Source: an uncultured Eubacterium sp.
GTDB lineage: Bacteria; Bacillota; Clostridia; Lachnospirales; Lachnospiraceae
NCBI GenBank assembly: GCA_945910225.1
Contig: CAMDYG010000010.1
Location: 1 to 62,221 of the forward strand
Direction: 5' to 3'
Length of the DNA stretch: 62,221 bases
Shown here: piece after piece, positions 51,115 to 60,017 of the stretch
Position numbering within the stretch: the stretch's first letter is position 1
Layout: each line of letters begins with the position of its first letter
Program-made: the position numbers and the translations under genes
The notes under the pieces: model-generated
What the model was told of the DNA's origin: nothing
Databases searched by the model: none
The model's input: the letters and a program-made list of their open reading frames with translations, nothing else

Positions 51115-51758
51115 ACTTTCTTGAACTTTCTGTAATCTATTACATATATGAATATATATAGTAAGCTGAAAAGCAGTATTCCACCAAGTACATCTACAAC
51201 AGAATGTTGCTTCAAAAATACAGTCGAAAGACATATAGCAATGCAAAGTATTGTAGAAAGGACTTTGATAACAGAGTGACCTTTTAATGCTTTGCATTTT
51301 AATAATGCACAGTTAACAGCAAGTGAATTATATACATGAATACTAGGAAATACATTGGTTGAAGTATCTGTGGAATACAGAATGGTTATTATCTTTCCAC
51401 AGAAATTATCAGGTACATAATCTGGTCTTAAAGTTACTCCGTTAGGGTATATCATACATATTGTCAGTGCAAGAGACATACCTATCACAAGAGAAAGTGC
51501 AAATTTTAAAAATTCACTGTTGGTTCCCTTAAAAAACATGTAAATGCATGCCCCTATAACATAAAAGAACCATAATATATATGGAATGATAAAGCATTCG
51601 CAGAAAGGAATCATATTATCCAATGGAATGTTGATAATATGAAGCCCGGGATAATCACTATTAAATACTTTTTCCAGAGTCATAAACCATGGCATATATA
51701 TAAAAATATATGCACCAAAAAGAATTCTCCATCCTTTTGTTTTAAAAAAATTCTTCAA
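51111..51758 (-). CDS. PAP2-family membrane phosphatase
   Basis: 215 residues with about six membrane helices. The PAP2 signature is distributed as usual: VTLRPDYVPD (K/R-x-x-x-x-x-x-RP region, weak), the central NVFPSIHVYNSLA (PSxH) and STVFLKQHSVVDVLGG (SR-x5-H-x3-D, with the nucleophilic His and Asp present but Thr/Val where Arg is usual). It may remove phosphate from a lipid such as phosphatidic acid or undecaprenyl diphosphate; the set resembles the inositol-phosphorylceramide-synthase-like branch. A lone gene between two plus-strand blocks, without a visible terminator on its convergent side. Confidence 0.82.
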   Translation of the reverse strand: MKNFFKTKGWRILFGAYIFIYMPWFMTLEKVFNSDYPGLHIINIPLDNMIPFCECFIIPYILWFFYVIGACIYMFFKGTNSEFLKFALSLVIGMSLALTICMIYPNGVTLRPDYVPDNFCGKIITILYSTDTSTNVFPSIHVYNSLAVNCALLKCKALKGHSVIKVLSTILCIAICLSTVFLKQHSVVDVLGGILLFSLLYIFIYVIDYRKFKKV

Positions 51759-51857
51759 ATCGATACCACCTCTAATTATTATATATTATTATTGACGTAA
51801 GGTTTGAAAATTATATCATTGTTAATGAAGAAATGCAATATAATAAACATTTGCGTG

Positions 51858-51887
51858 TTTACAAATTAAATGTATATGTAATATAAT
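51858..51887 (+). promoter_or_regulatory. promoter of the degenerate ABC operon
   Basis: TTTACA (51858-51863) and a perfect TATAAT (51882-51887) with an 18-base spacer, about 30 bases before the ATPase start. Confidence 0.65.
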
Positions 51888-51918
51888 GATGAGACATAGT
51901 GGATGCAGGAGATTAACC

Positions 51919-52593
51919 ATGTTATATTTGAAGCATATTAAAAAAAGTTTTGGTAAGAATGAGATTCTTACGGATGTTGATTATATATTTAATAAAGGCC
52001 AGATATATCCTATTCTTGGCGGCCCGGGAGCCGGTCGTACTACATTGTTTGAATGCATAGCAGGAGATATTCCGGTGGATGAGGGAGAGATAGCAACTAA
52101 GGAGAAGCGTACTATATTCTTTGCTGCCAAGCAGAGTGTACTTCCTATGCTTATCACAGGGTATCAGTTTATAAGCATGTTATGTGATATGAGCAGAGAA
52201 GATATTGAACCAGAATATTATCTTGATAAGGTTAAGATATCGCCAGAAGTAAGGGATAGACATATTTCAGATTATTCATTTGAAGAAAAGAAGAGATTAC
52301 AGCTTGCAGCATTTCTTATTCAGAAGCCATATGTAATGTTGTTTGATGAAGCTCTTGATTACTGTACAGATGAATATATTGATGATATGCTTGAGATTCT
52401 TGGAGAAATGAAGGATGAGCATGTTATTCTTATATCGACTGGTATACTTGAGATTGCACAGAGAATTTCACCAGATGTCGTTGTCCTTAATAATGGAGAA
52501 CTTAACCAGATATCTTATGAAACAATGCAGATACCAGAGATTAAGGCTGCTGTATTAGATATATTAGGGGAGGCAGACAATGAAATTATTTAG
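51919..52593 (+). CDS. ABC transporter ATP-binding protein with degenerate Walker A and signature
   Basis: 224 residues from the ATG at 51919 (AGGAG upstream; an ATG at 51886 is too early). The fold is ABC-type (LYLKHIKKSFGKNEILTDVDYIFNKGQIYPILG). Walker A reads GGPGAGRTT, with Arg40 replacing the catalytic Lys. The signature LSGGQ is replaced by YSFEEKKRLQLA. Walker B VMLFDEAL retains Asp-Glu, and no clear switch His is seen (LISTGILE). Hydrolysis may be very slow or lost. It overlaps the membrane protein gene by 14 bases, so the two are surely partners. Confidence 0.83.
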   Translation: MLYLKHIKKSFGKNEILTDVDYIFNKGQIYPILGGPGAGRTTLFECIAGDIPVDEGEIATKEKRTIFFAAKQSVLPMLITGYQFISMLCDMSREDIEPEYYLDKVKISPEVRDRHISDYSFEEKKRLQLAAFLIQKPYVMLFDEALDYCTDEYIDDMLEILGEMKDEHVILISTGILEIAQRISPDVVVLNNGELNQISYETMQIPEIKAAVLDILGEADNEII

Positions 52594-53395
52594 AAAGCTG
52601 TTTGCTGAGAAAATATTACGTTTTTATGAGGGAACAGAAGCAGGAATCCAGCTTATAAGAAGGCTGCCATTAATTGGAAAACATATAAAGGATGATGCTT
52701 TTGCTGAAAAGTCAAAGGGGCGTGTAGCTGTAGGCGTTGCAGCCCAGGTATTTGTGGTTTTATGGGAATTTATTAAGAAGTTTTTATATGTTTTATTATT
52801 TATGTTTGTTCCATACATGATTATGGCATATTTTTTTCCATTAATCAGATTACATCAGGATACAACAATTATATATCTTTTTGTGATGCTTTCGACTGTA
52901 TGTGGAAGTCTTGCCAATACGACGATTTTTGCAATGGGCGACAGGGATTATCTTATGATAAGAATCATGCTTGTGAGTCCTTATATGAATTTCCTTGGAA
53001 AGCTTATATATAAGATGGTTACTGAATTCGTATTTTATTTTATAATTCTTATTATATTCAGGGTTCCTGTGTTTAACAGTCTTATGTTGTGCCTTCTTAC
53101 CATGTTTTCAAGACCTATAGGTGAAATGCTTGCTATTATAACATTTGACCATTTTCGTGGCATATATGAGAATAGAAATGTACTGAATGGAACAATTATG
53201 GCTGTATGTGTTATTCTCGCGTATGGTCTTCCAGTACTTAACAGACGTATATCACCGACATGGATATATGCTGTACATCCTTTTGTTATTGTGGTAATGC
53301 TTATTCTTGGAGCAGGGGCTATGTATTATCTGTGGTGGTATAAGTATTACAGAGTAATAATAAGAGAAGCAATGTATAATAAAAGAGAATTTTAA
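52580..53395 (+). CDS. membrane protein, likely permease partner of the degenerate ABC ATPase
   Basis: 271 residues with GGGGAGG upstream. The soluble N-terminal 50 residues (with KILRFYEGTEAGIQLIRRLPLIG) are followed by five or six helices (about 53-80, 92-112, 140-165, 170-190, 205-222 and 235-255). I do not recognise a named family; the layout fits an ABC-2-type exporter permease. The overlapping ATPase gene and the downstream beta-propeller protein point to a three-part membrane complex. Confidence 0.68.
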   Translation: MKLFRKLFAEKILRFYEGTEAGIQLIRRLPLIGKHIKDDAFAEKSKGRVAVGVAAQVFVVLWEFIKKFLYVLLFMFVPYMIMAYFFPLIRLHQDTTIIYLFVMLSTVCGSLANTTIFAMGDRDYLMIRIMLVSPYMNFLGKLIYKMVTEFVFYFIILIIFRVPVFNSLMLCLLTMFSRPIGEMLAIITFDHFRGIYENRNVLNGTIMAVCVILAYGLPVLNRRISPTWIYAVHPFVIVVMLILGAGAMYYLWWYKYYRVIIREAMYNKREF

Positions 53396-53411
53396 TTAAC
53401 AGGAGGCAGAT

Positions 53412-54887
53412 ATGAATCATAAGAGCAAAACAAAACAGACTAAGATTTTTACATGTGTGGTTCTGATAATATTCTGCCTGATTGTATGTTGTGTCTTTGT
53501 ATATAGCTATGTAAAGAATTATAAACAAAAAAAGCTTGATATTAAGTCAAGATATACATTTAGTATAAGGATAGATAATGATCTTAATGTCTTAAAAGAG
53601 AATGAAACTGCAGCCAATACCAGTGATAATGTTTCGGATTTTTCCAATATTGACATGTCTAAGGTTGGCAGGCTGTGGCTTGAACAGTATATTAAGCAGT
53701 ACAGACAGGCATATGTTCCTTATCGCAAAGCTGTTAAAAAATATGATATTGATTCAGTTCGTGTTCTGGATGCGTCCAGTAATACAATTTTGCTTACATT
53801 CTGGATAATACCTGATGATTCTTCATCTGATTATCTTTCTACATGGGAAGGTATAATGGATGATGGAAGGTTAAAATGTGAATGGGTTGTATCATATTAT
53901 ATTGATGATAATTTTGATAATTCAGCCAATATATATGTGACATCTGTAATGAGTTCGGAAGATTATGGGATTAAGCAGTATTATGCCAAACAGAGTGTTG
54001 ATTCAGGTGGAGATACAGAGGTCATAAGTAATTCCAACAAGGATCAGCTCGCTAATTATGTATTAAAAGACAATTCTCTGCTGGTAACATATGATGGAGG
54101 AGAAAGATATGTCTCAGTCCCTGTATCGTATTCATATCTTCTCTACGAAGAGAATAGTACTTCAGCTCTTAAAGAGGGAAGTTACTTGATTACTACTGAG
54201 AAAACGGCATTCGTATATGGCGGCAGGCTGGCTAATAATATGCGGGTTCCTATTACTGTAATATATTCGGATGATAAGGGTGAGAACTGGACAACATGTG
54301 AGCTGGATGATATATACACAGCTGATTATTATTATGTTAAGTTTTTTGATGCTGATAATGGAGTTGTTGTCTGTGGATATGGCAAGAGTAATGATACTAA
54401 TGAATCATCAAGAATTTATAAGACATCTAATGGTGGAGAAAACTGGGATACTGTTGGAAGTGGTCCTGCTACCAACATTATAAAGGGAGTTGCATTTGCA
54501 TCAGCTGATACCGGATTCTTCTGTTATAATTATGTTGATGGAATGGACAGCAATCTGTACAAGACAGATGATGGAGGAAAAACATTTGCTAAAGTTATGC
54601 TTGATGCACAGGAACTTGATAGTTCGGCTGCTAATTCCCAGAATCAGGAAAAAGAATCTTCTGCCAAATCAGAAGGCGTGACAGCAGAAACCAGTGAACA
54701 ATTGAAATGGAACGATGTATATAAGGATGCACTGACTCCTGTAATTGATGCAAATGGAATTATTACAATATATCTTACCCAGGGTAAGAATCCCGTATAC
54801 AATGATGGAAAAACAGCAGCAAAGTATCAATCATCAGATGAAGGAAAGACCTGGAAATTCATTGGACAGGTAGAGATAAATGAATAG
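53412..54887 (+). CDS. membrane-anchored protein with Asp-box (BNR/Ycf48-like) repeats
   Basis: 491 residues with AGGAGG upstream. An N-terminal membrane helix (about 13-36) leaves the rest outside. After a linker of about 170 residues come at least four Asp-boxes of the S/T-x-D-x-G-x-x-W type: YSDDKGENWTT, YKTSNGGENWDT, YKTDDGGKTFAK and YQSSDEGKTWKF. These mark beta-propeller folds as in sialidases and Ycf48. A Ser/Glu-rich stretch (SSAANSQNQEKESSAKSEG) interrupts the propeller. The catalytic Arg triad of sialidases is not evident, so a binding or assembly role is more likely. It lies 16 bases after the membrane partner gene. Confidence 0.78.
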   Translation: MNHKSKTKQTKIFTCVVLIIFCLIVCCVFVYSYVKNYKQKKLDIKSRYTFSIRIDNDLNVLKENETAANTSDNVSDFSNIDMSKVGRLWLEQYIKQYRQAYVPYRKAVKKYDIDSVRVLDASSNTILLTFWIIPDDSSSDYLSTWEGIMDDGRLKCEWVVSYYIDDNFDNSANIYVTSVMSSEDYGIKQYYAKQSVDSGGDTEVISNSNKDQLANYVLKDNSLLVTYDGGERYVSVPVSYSYLLYEENSTSALKEGSYLITTEKTAFVYGGRLANNMRVPITVIYSDDKGENWTTCELDDIYTADYYYVKFFDADNGVVVCGYGKSNDTNESSRIYKTSNGGENWDTVGSGPATNIIKGVAFASADTGFFCYNYVDGMDSNLYKTDDGGKTFAKVMLDAQELDSSAANSQNQEKESSAKSEGVTAETSEQLKWNDVYKDALTPVIDANGIITIYLTQGKNPVYNDGKTAAKYQSSDEGKTWKFIGQVEINE

Positions 54888-54912
54888 TATAAAAAGTATT
54901 TGATTAATATAT

Positions 54913-54963
54913 ACACGCGTGGTATTATATATCTACAAAGAGAATAATACCATGCGTGTTTTT
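54913..54963 (+). terminator. terminator after the Asp-box protein gene
   Basis: A 16-base arm (54913-54928) pairs with 54944-54959 with one mismatch, followed by TTTT. It separates the ABC operon from the InlB-repeat gene. Confidence 0.88.
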
Positions 54964-54988
54964 GTGTGTTCTTATTAAAGGAGGAAGA

Positions 54989-56731
54989 ATGCATAAGTCG
55001 GGCTGGATTAAAAAGATTGCAGCTGTGTGTCTGGCTGCAATAATTGTTATTTTGGGGGCAGGTATAATTGTATCTGCATCACCTGAAGAATATAAGGTAC
55101 TTCACAATATAACTATAGATCTGGGAGGTGGATATTGTCAGAGTATATTCTATCAGTCATCAATAGATGATGGAGACAGACAGGGATGGTGGTATGATGA
55201 TTTAAGGATTGGGGATTATCTTCCTGATAAACATGGAATATATCATACTATAGCTGACTACAATCAGTCGCTTCCAAGAGATGGAGAAACTGTATCTAAT
55301 TATTATGACTGTGTCGGAGTGACACCATATGTGACTATTACAGGCGTAAGAAGAGACGGATATCATCTTACAGGCTGGAGCGTGGATGGAAGTACATATG
55401 AAGAATTAAGTGATGGTGTAAGGGTTGAGATAGGAGCTTATGTCAGGAAAGATATAAGTATAAGAGCTAATTGGGAAAGGAATACACATGAACTGGCAGC
55501 AGAGGTGTATTATCTTAATAACTACGGAGGATGGAGCCTTCAGAACAGCAGTAATGTTAAAGCAAGAATTAGTATAGATGCTGCCGGAAAGAAGATTGCA
55601 TCAGAGGTAACAGAATATAGAGGTAATGTTGAGGAAGACAGTTTGTATAATATTAGTGTCAATGCAGAATATGGATGGGCGGTAGACTGGAATTTGACAG
55701 GCTCATTATCAGGTAGTGTTACAGGGGATAAGACTGTAAGAGTCTATATGAAACCAGAATATTATACTGTGAAGTTCAACCAGAACGCCCCGGATGGAAT
55801 ACAGGGAAGCATGAAAGATGTGAGTTTGTGCAAGGTTAGAAGACAGGCCATTCCCAAGTGTGGTTACAGTAGAAGGGGATACACATTTGCAGGTTGGAAT
55901 ACTGACAGTTCTGGTAATGGAAAGTATATTGCAGATGAAGCAAAGGATGTATTACTTACCCCATCAGGTAATAATGTTGTGGTTTTATATGCAATTTGGA
56001 AACCTATAGAATATACAGTGAGGCTGTATGCGGATAAACCACAGGATGCAAGTGAAAATCTTATATTGAACAGTCCGGCAGGATGGAAGATGGATCTTAA
56101 TGGATATTATTATAAGAATTTTGTTTATGACAGAAAGGAAACTATTCCAACTATATCACAGGCATATGGAATTAAAGGATGGTCACCGGTAGAATGGTCC
56201 GATGCATCAGGGACAACTGTGGGAAATGGCGGAACAAGAGTGTATAATTTCAGCAGTGATGCAGGAAGTGTTATAGAATTGCATGCTTCATGGAGAGAGA
56301 ATATATATAATATAGTTATGGATTCTAATGGTGGTTACAATATGGATAGCGATATTATTACCGGATATGAAAAGGTTAACGAGCTCCCTGATGCACCACT
56401 AAGACCAGGTTATGATTTTAAGTCGTGGAATACAATGAAAGATGGAACCGGGGACGATTATAAAGACAAAGATAATGTTTCTAAGCTTACTGATGCGGAT
56501 AAAACAGATGTGACAATGTATGCACAATGGAAGCAGAAACCCGTTGTATGTTTAAGAGTAGCCTCTGATATATATGGAAGGGCATTGGTCAATAGGGCTT
56601 CAGAGTATGTATCGCCGAAGTGGATGGCATTTAATGGAGGTATGACGATAAAGGACACTAAGGATATTACTGAAGATGAGTGCGAGCAGATATGGACTAT
56701 TAATGAATCTGGTATTCATCAGAAGAAGTAG
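54989..56731 (+). CDS. secreted protein with InlB-type (Listeria-Bacteroides) repeats
   Basis: 580 residues from the ATG at 54989, which directly follows AAAGGAGG. A signal peptide (KKIAAVCLAAIIVILGAGIIVSAS) begins it. At least three InlB B-repeat modules follow, recognised by YTVKFNQNAPDG...GYTFAGWNTDSSGNG...VVLYAIW, YTVRLYADKP...GWSPVEW and YNIVMDSNGG...GYDFKSWNTMKDGTGD...VTMYAQW, with a more divergent first unit ending in ISIRANW. No LPXTG or membrane anchor is visible at the C-terminus, so it may be released or bound non-covalently. The role is likely adhesion or surface binding. Confidence 0.82.
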   Translation: MHKSGWIKKIAAVCLAAIIVILGAGIIVSASPEEYKVLHNITIDLGGGYCQSIFYQSSIDDGDRQGWWYDDLRIGDYLPDKHGIYHTIADYNQSLPRDGETVSNYYDCVGVTPYVTITGVRRDGYHLTGWSVDGSTYEELSDGVRVEIGAYVRKDISIRANWERNTHELAAEVYYLNNYGGWSLQNSSNVKARISIDAAGKKIASEVTEYRGNVEEDSLYNISVNAEYGWAVDWNLTGSLSGSVTGDKTVRVYMKPEYYTVKFNQNAPDGIQGSMKDVSLCKVRRQAIPKCGYSRRGYTFAGWNTDSSGNGKYIADEAKDVLLTPSGNNVVVLYAIWKPIEYTVRLYADKPQDASENLILNSPAGWKMDLNGYYYKNFVYDRKETIPTISQAYGIKGWSPVEWSDASGTTVGNGGTRVYNFSSDAGSVIELHASWRENIYNIVMDSNGGYNMDSDIITGYEKVNELPDAPLRPGYDFKSWNTMKDGTGDDYKDKDNVSKLTDADKTDVTMYAQWKQKPVVCLRVASDIYGRALVNRASEYVSPKWMAFNGGMTIKDTKDITEDECEQIWTINESGIHQKK

Positions 56732-56802
56732 CTGGTCATTCTTCACAAATGTCATATTTAATGATAATATTATTTATAATATGCACTATGTGGAGGATGT
56801 TT

Positions 56803-57537
56803 ATGATATGCAGTAATTGTGGGGCACAGCTTGATGATGGAACAGAGGTGTGCCCATATTGTGGAGCTTCAGATGATGTTGTTATTGATAATAACCAGAC
56901 GGAGACTTTAAGACATTTACATGATGAGACTGACAGGATTGTTAATGAACCAGACAGGATTGTTAACAGGACAAGGAATACCCTGTGGAAGCTGGCAATA
57001 GCAGGAATACTGCTTTTAGTTGCTTTACTGGTTATATTCTGGATCGTATGCAGCGTTGGAAAAGCAGCGAAATCCAAGAATGAGCAGTATACAGTCAACA
57101 AGCTGGAAAAGTATTATTCGGCCGGAGATTATGAGAAGATATATGACTGGTATTACAACGGAACACATGATTATTCATTCAAGTATGAAAAATATAGAAT
57201 TGTGGCTGATTTATACTCCGACATAAAATACAGCATTGATTGTGACAGCACAATAGATTATGTTAAGAGACATCCGGGCGACTATGACAGTCTTACGTTT
57301 TATATTAAGGAGCTGATGACATGTGTGGCAGATTGTGATTCATATGAATCGCAGGGGTATATTTATGATGAGGAAAAGTGTGTCGAAGATATAAGAGAAA
57401 TCGCAGAGAATGTTCTTACTGATAAATTCAAGCTTACAGAAAAAGAAATCAGTGATTTATCATTAAAAATCAGAGAATCAGAAGGAGATAGTGTAGACAT
57501 GAATGAGGTGGCAAAGATGTCTGCAGACAGATTATAG
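56803..57537 (+). CDS. zinc-ribbon membrane protein
   Basis: 244 residues from the ATG at 56803 (GGAGG 6 bases upstream). The N-terminal ribbon is MICSNCGAQLDDGTEVCPYCGA. A linker with a repeated DRIVNEPDRIVN unit leads to a membrane helix (about 65-85). About 155 residues follow on the far side, rich in Tyr, Asp and Lys and mostly helical (KLEKYYSAGDYEKIYDWYYNG). The next gene starts three bases after the stop and has the same layout, so they were probably made by duplication and are co-translated. Confidence 0.8.
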   Translation: MICSNCGAQLDDGTEVCPYCGASDDVVIDNNQTETLRHLHDETDRIVNEPDRIVNRTRNTLWKLAIAGILLLVALLVIFWIVCSVGKAAKSKNEQYTVNKLEKYYSAGDYEKIYDWYYNGTHDYSFKYEKYRIVADLYSDIKYSIDCDSTIDYVKRHPGDYDSLTFYIKELMTCVADCDSYESQGYIYDEEKCVEDIREIAENVLTDKFKLTEKEISDLSLKIRESEGDSVDMNEVAKMSADRL

Positions 57538-57540
57538 ATT

Positions 57541-58290
57541 ATGAAATGTATACGTTGTGGAGCACAGATAAATGCATACGAAACGAACTGTCCATATTGT
57601 GGTGCTGTAATTGAAAAGGGCGTCAGATGGAAAAATAAACATGATAAGGCAACAAGTGAATATGAAGAAGCTGCTAATGCCAGATTAGATATAAATATGG
57701 CTGCAATATACAGAATGTTAAAAATAATAACAAGAGTGGAACTTGTATTGTTTGCATTTATTTTTGTCCTGGTATGTATAATAGCAGCGGTTGGTCCGAT
57801 AAAAAAAGACATATATTATAAGCTGCATAAAAAACAGATTCATGCGGAGATTGAAGAATTATATACTGCAGGAGAATATGGACCGGTTAGAGAATTATTA
57901 TCTGAATACAGCCTGTATGGAGATACAGATTATAAAGAATATAGCCAGATCACCAGCTATTATTATGATTATAAGAGTTTTACAGAGGAGAAGTATGGCG
58001 TTATTGAAGATGTTAACTTGGGAAATCTGAAGAGAAGTGATATGGATATTCTCGTTAACAGAATTGAAGATATCCTTAATGAGCGGTCATGGGACAGAAT
58101 TGAGAGTGACAGAAACAGAAAGCAGATTGAAATCTGGAGAGAAGAAGTAAAAGAATTCTGCAGGTATTATATGCTTATGTCGGATTCAGATATTGAAGCG
58201 TTTGAAGCAAAGAACGTTGATATGGAAACGAAAGACAGAGTTGTTGAGGAGTTTGCACAGAAGAAAGGCTTTAGATATGTTGAGAGTTAA
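57541..58290 (+). CDS. zinc-ribbon membrane protein (second copy)
   Basis: 249 residues. The N-terminal ribbon is KCIRCGAQINAYETNCPYCGA; a charged linker and one membrane helix (about 66-86) follow. The outer part repeats the theme of its neighbour (EIEELYTAGEYGPVRELLSEYSLYGD compared with KLEKYYSAGDYEKIYDWYYNG). There is no good ribosome site; it starts three bases after the previous stop and is probably translated by reinitiation. It overlaps the next gene by 14 bases. Confidence 0.8.
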   Translation: MKCIRCGAQINAYETNCPYCGAVIEKGVRWKNKHDKATSEYEEAANARLDINMAAIYRMLKIITRVELVLFAFIFVLVCIIAAVGPIKKDIYYKLHKKQIHAEIEELYTAGEYGPVRELLSEYSLYGDTDYKEYSQITSYYYDYKSFTEEKYGVIEDVNLGNLKRSDMDILVNRIEDILNERSWDRIESDRNRKQIEIWREEVKEFCRYYMLMSDSDIEAFEAKNVDMETKDRVVEEFAQKKGFRYVES

Positions 58291-58747
58291 TAAAACCAGA
58301 TACAATATTAATAAACCGATAACGTCAGTTAGAATTGTAGTAAGGACATTATTGGTATTATCGCTGGCTTTGCTGATATTCGGAATGGTACAAGGCTTAT
58401 TTTCAATAATAAAAGATGGACAGGATAATCTTGACAGGGATGATTATATAAGAATGAGTAACAGGCAATATACCTCACGTAATCTTAGTGGACTTAAAGG
58501 TATAATTGATGATTATAAGTCAGATGATCCGGACTTTGCGCTGTATTATGAGGCTTGTGATATTTATGACGAGTATATGTCATATTGTATGTGGACAGAT
58601 GAAGATACTGTTAATGAATACCCAGAAGAGGCAAAGATTAATGCAGATGAACATCTGCTGAAACTGACACAATATACAAGTCAGGCAAAGGACAAAAGAA
58701 ATATTGCGCTTGCAAAGGAATTGCTTCAAAAAGCAGTTGATGAATAA
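58277..58747 (+). CDS. membrane protein related to the two zinc-ribbon neighbours but without a ribbon
   Basis: 156 residues from the ATG at 58277, preceded by AAAGG and overlapping the previous gene; a longer in-frame start at 58193 would read through the neighbour's coding region and is unlikely. A short N-terminal segment without cysteine pairs is followed by one membrane helix (about 21-42). The outer part has the same MSNRQYTSRNLSGLKGIIDDYKSDD style as the preceding two proteins. It looks like the third member of a small family that has lost its zinc ribbon. Confidence 0.68.
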   Translation: MLRVNKTRYNINKPITSVRIVVRTLLVLSLALLIFGMVQGLFSIIKDGQDNLDRDDYIRMSNRQYTSRNLSGLKGIIDDYKSDDPDFALYYEACDIYDEYMSYCMWTDEDTVNEYPEEAKINADEHLLKLTQYTSQAKDKRNIALAKELLQKAVDE

Positions 58748-58795
58748 ATAATTTATTTGGATGTATTTTTATGCAATTTAAAGAGTAATATTTGC

Positions 58796-58824
58796 TTGAA
58801 AAATAATAATAACTATGGTAACAT
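58796..58824 (+). promoter_or_regulatory. possible promoter of carAB
   Basis: TTGAAA (58796-58801) and TAACAT (58819-58824) with a 17-base spacer. It would give a leader of about 110 bases before carA. Confidence 0.4.
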
Positions 58825-58837
58825 ATTGTAAAGTTTG

Positions 58838-58868
58838 AGAAAAAAGGCATTTTTGTGTCTTTTTTTTT
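58838..58868 (+). terminator. A/U-rich hairpin in the carA leader
   Basis: AGAAAAAAGGCA (58838-58849) can pair with TGTCTTTTTTTT (58856-58867). It may be the terminator of the preceding membrane-protein operon or part of a pyrimidine-responsive leader. The stem is weak, and no PyrR-binding loop was recognised. Confidence 0.4.
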
Positions 58869-58939
58869 GCGCAAAAGTAAGAAAAAGCCTCTTAAACACT
58901 GATTAAATTAAATAAACGAAAGGAATTATGGTGGCATTC

Positions 58940-60013
58940 ATGAAAGCATTTTTGATACTTGAAGATGGAACGGTTTTTGAAGGAACCAGTATTGGTTCAA
59001 CCCGTGAAGTTATTAGTGAGATTGTCTTTAACACATCTATGACGGGATATTTGGAGGTGCTGACTGATCCTTCTTATGCAGGACAGGCGGTAACAATGAC
59101 ATATCCTCTTATTGGTAATTATGGCGTATGCTACAAAGATATGGAGTCTGAGAAAGCATGGCCAGACGGATATATTGTCCGTGAGCTTTCTAGAATGGCA
59201 AGTAACTTCAGAAATGAAGATCCTATCCAGAAATTCCTTCTTGATAATGATATACCTGGTATCTGTGGAATCGATACAAGAGCCCTTACTAAGATTTTAA
59301 GAGAAAAGGGTACTATGAATGGTATGATTACAACTAACGAAAATTACAATCTTGACGAGGTACTTCCTAAGATTAAGGAGTACAGCGTTAAGGGTGTTGT
59401 AAGAAAGGTTACATGCAAAGAAAAGTATGTTCTTCCGGGAAAAGGACCAAAGGTTGCTCTTATGGATTTTGGTGCCAAGAAGAATATTGCAAGATCTCTT
59501 AACAACAGAGGCTGTGAAGTTACAGTATATCCAGCATATACTAAGGCAGAAGAGATTCTTGCATCTAATCCTGACGGAATCATGTTATCTAACGGACCTG
59601 GAGATCCTAAGGAATGTGTAGAGATAATTGAAGAAATCAAGAAGCTGTATAACAGCAATGTTCCAATATTTGCAATCTGTCTTGGACATCAGCTTATGGC
59701 ACTTGCTACAGGAGCTGATACACACAGACTTAAGTATGGTCACAGAGGTGCTAACCACCCTGTTAAGGATTTAAAGACTGGCAAATGTTACATTTCATCA
59801 CAGAACCATGGTTATGTTGTTGATGAGAGTACATTAGACAGCAAGGTTGCAGTACCTGCATTTGAAAATGTTAATGATAAGACTAATGAGGGACTTGAGT
59901 ATGTTGGAAAGAATATATTCACTGTGCAGTTCCATCCAGAAGCCTGCGCAGGTCCACAGGATACAGCGTACCTGTTTGACAGATTTATGGATATGATGAA
60001 GAAGGAGGACTAA
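58940..60013 (+). CDS. carA: carbamoyl-phosphate synthase small (glutaminase) subunit
   Basis: 357 residues from the ATG at 58940 (GGTGG 5 bases upstream), matching the usual N-terminus [15 protein letters not shown]; an ATG at 58928 would add four residues. An N-terminal CarA-specific domain ([17 protein letters not shown]) is followed by a class I glutaminase with nucleophile Cys in [12 protein letters not shown] and the His-Glu pair in [11 protein letters not shown]. It delivers ammonia to CarB for pyrimidine and arginine synthesis. carB starts four bases downstream. Confidence 0.97.
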   Translation: MKAFLILEDGTVFEGTSIGSTREVISEIVFNTSMTGYLEVLTDPSYAGQAVTMTYPLIGNYGVCYKDMESEKAWPDGYIVRELSRMASNFRNEDPIQKFLLDNDIPGICGIDTRALTKILREKGTMNGMITTNENYNLDEVLPKIKEYSVKGVVRKVTCKEKYVLPGKGPKVALMDFGAKKNIARSLNNRGCEVTVYPAYTKAEEILASNPDGIMLSNGPGDPKECVEIIEEIKKLYNSNVPIFAICLGHQLMALATGADTHRLKYGHRGANHPVKDLKTGKCYISSQNHGYVVDESTLDSKVAVPAFENVNDKTNEGLEYVGKNIFTVQFHPEACAGPQDTAYLFDRFMDMMKKED

Positions 60014-60017
60014 GAAC

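Noticed and set aside
53412..54887. Sialidase activity for the Asp-box protein
   Set aside because: Asp-boxes mark the propeller fold only; the Arg triad and other sialidase residues were not seen.
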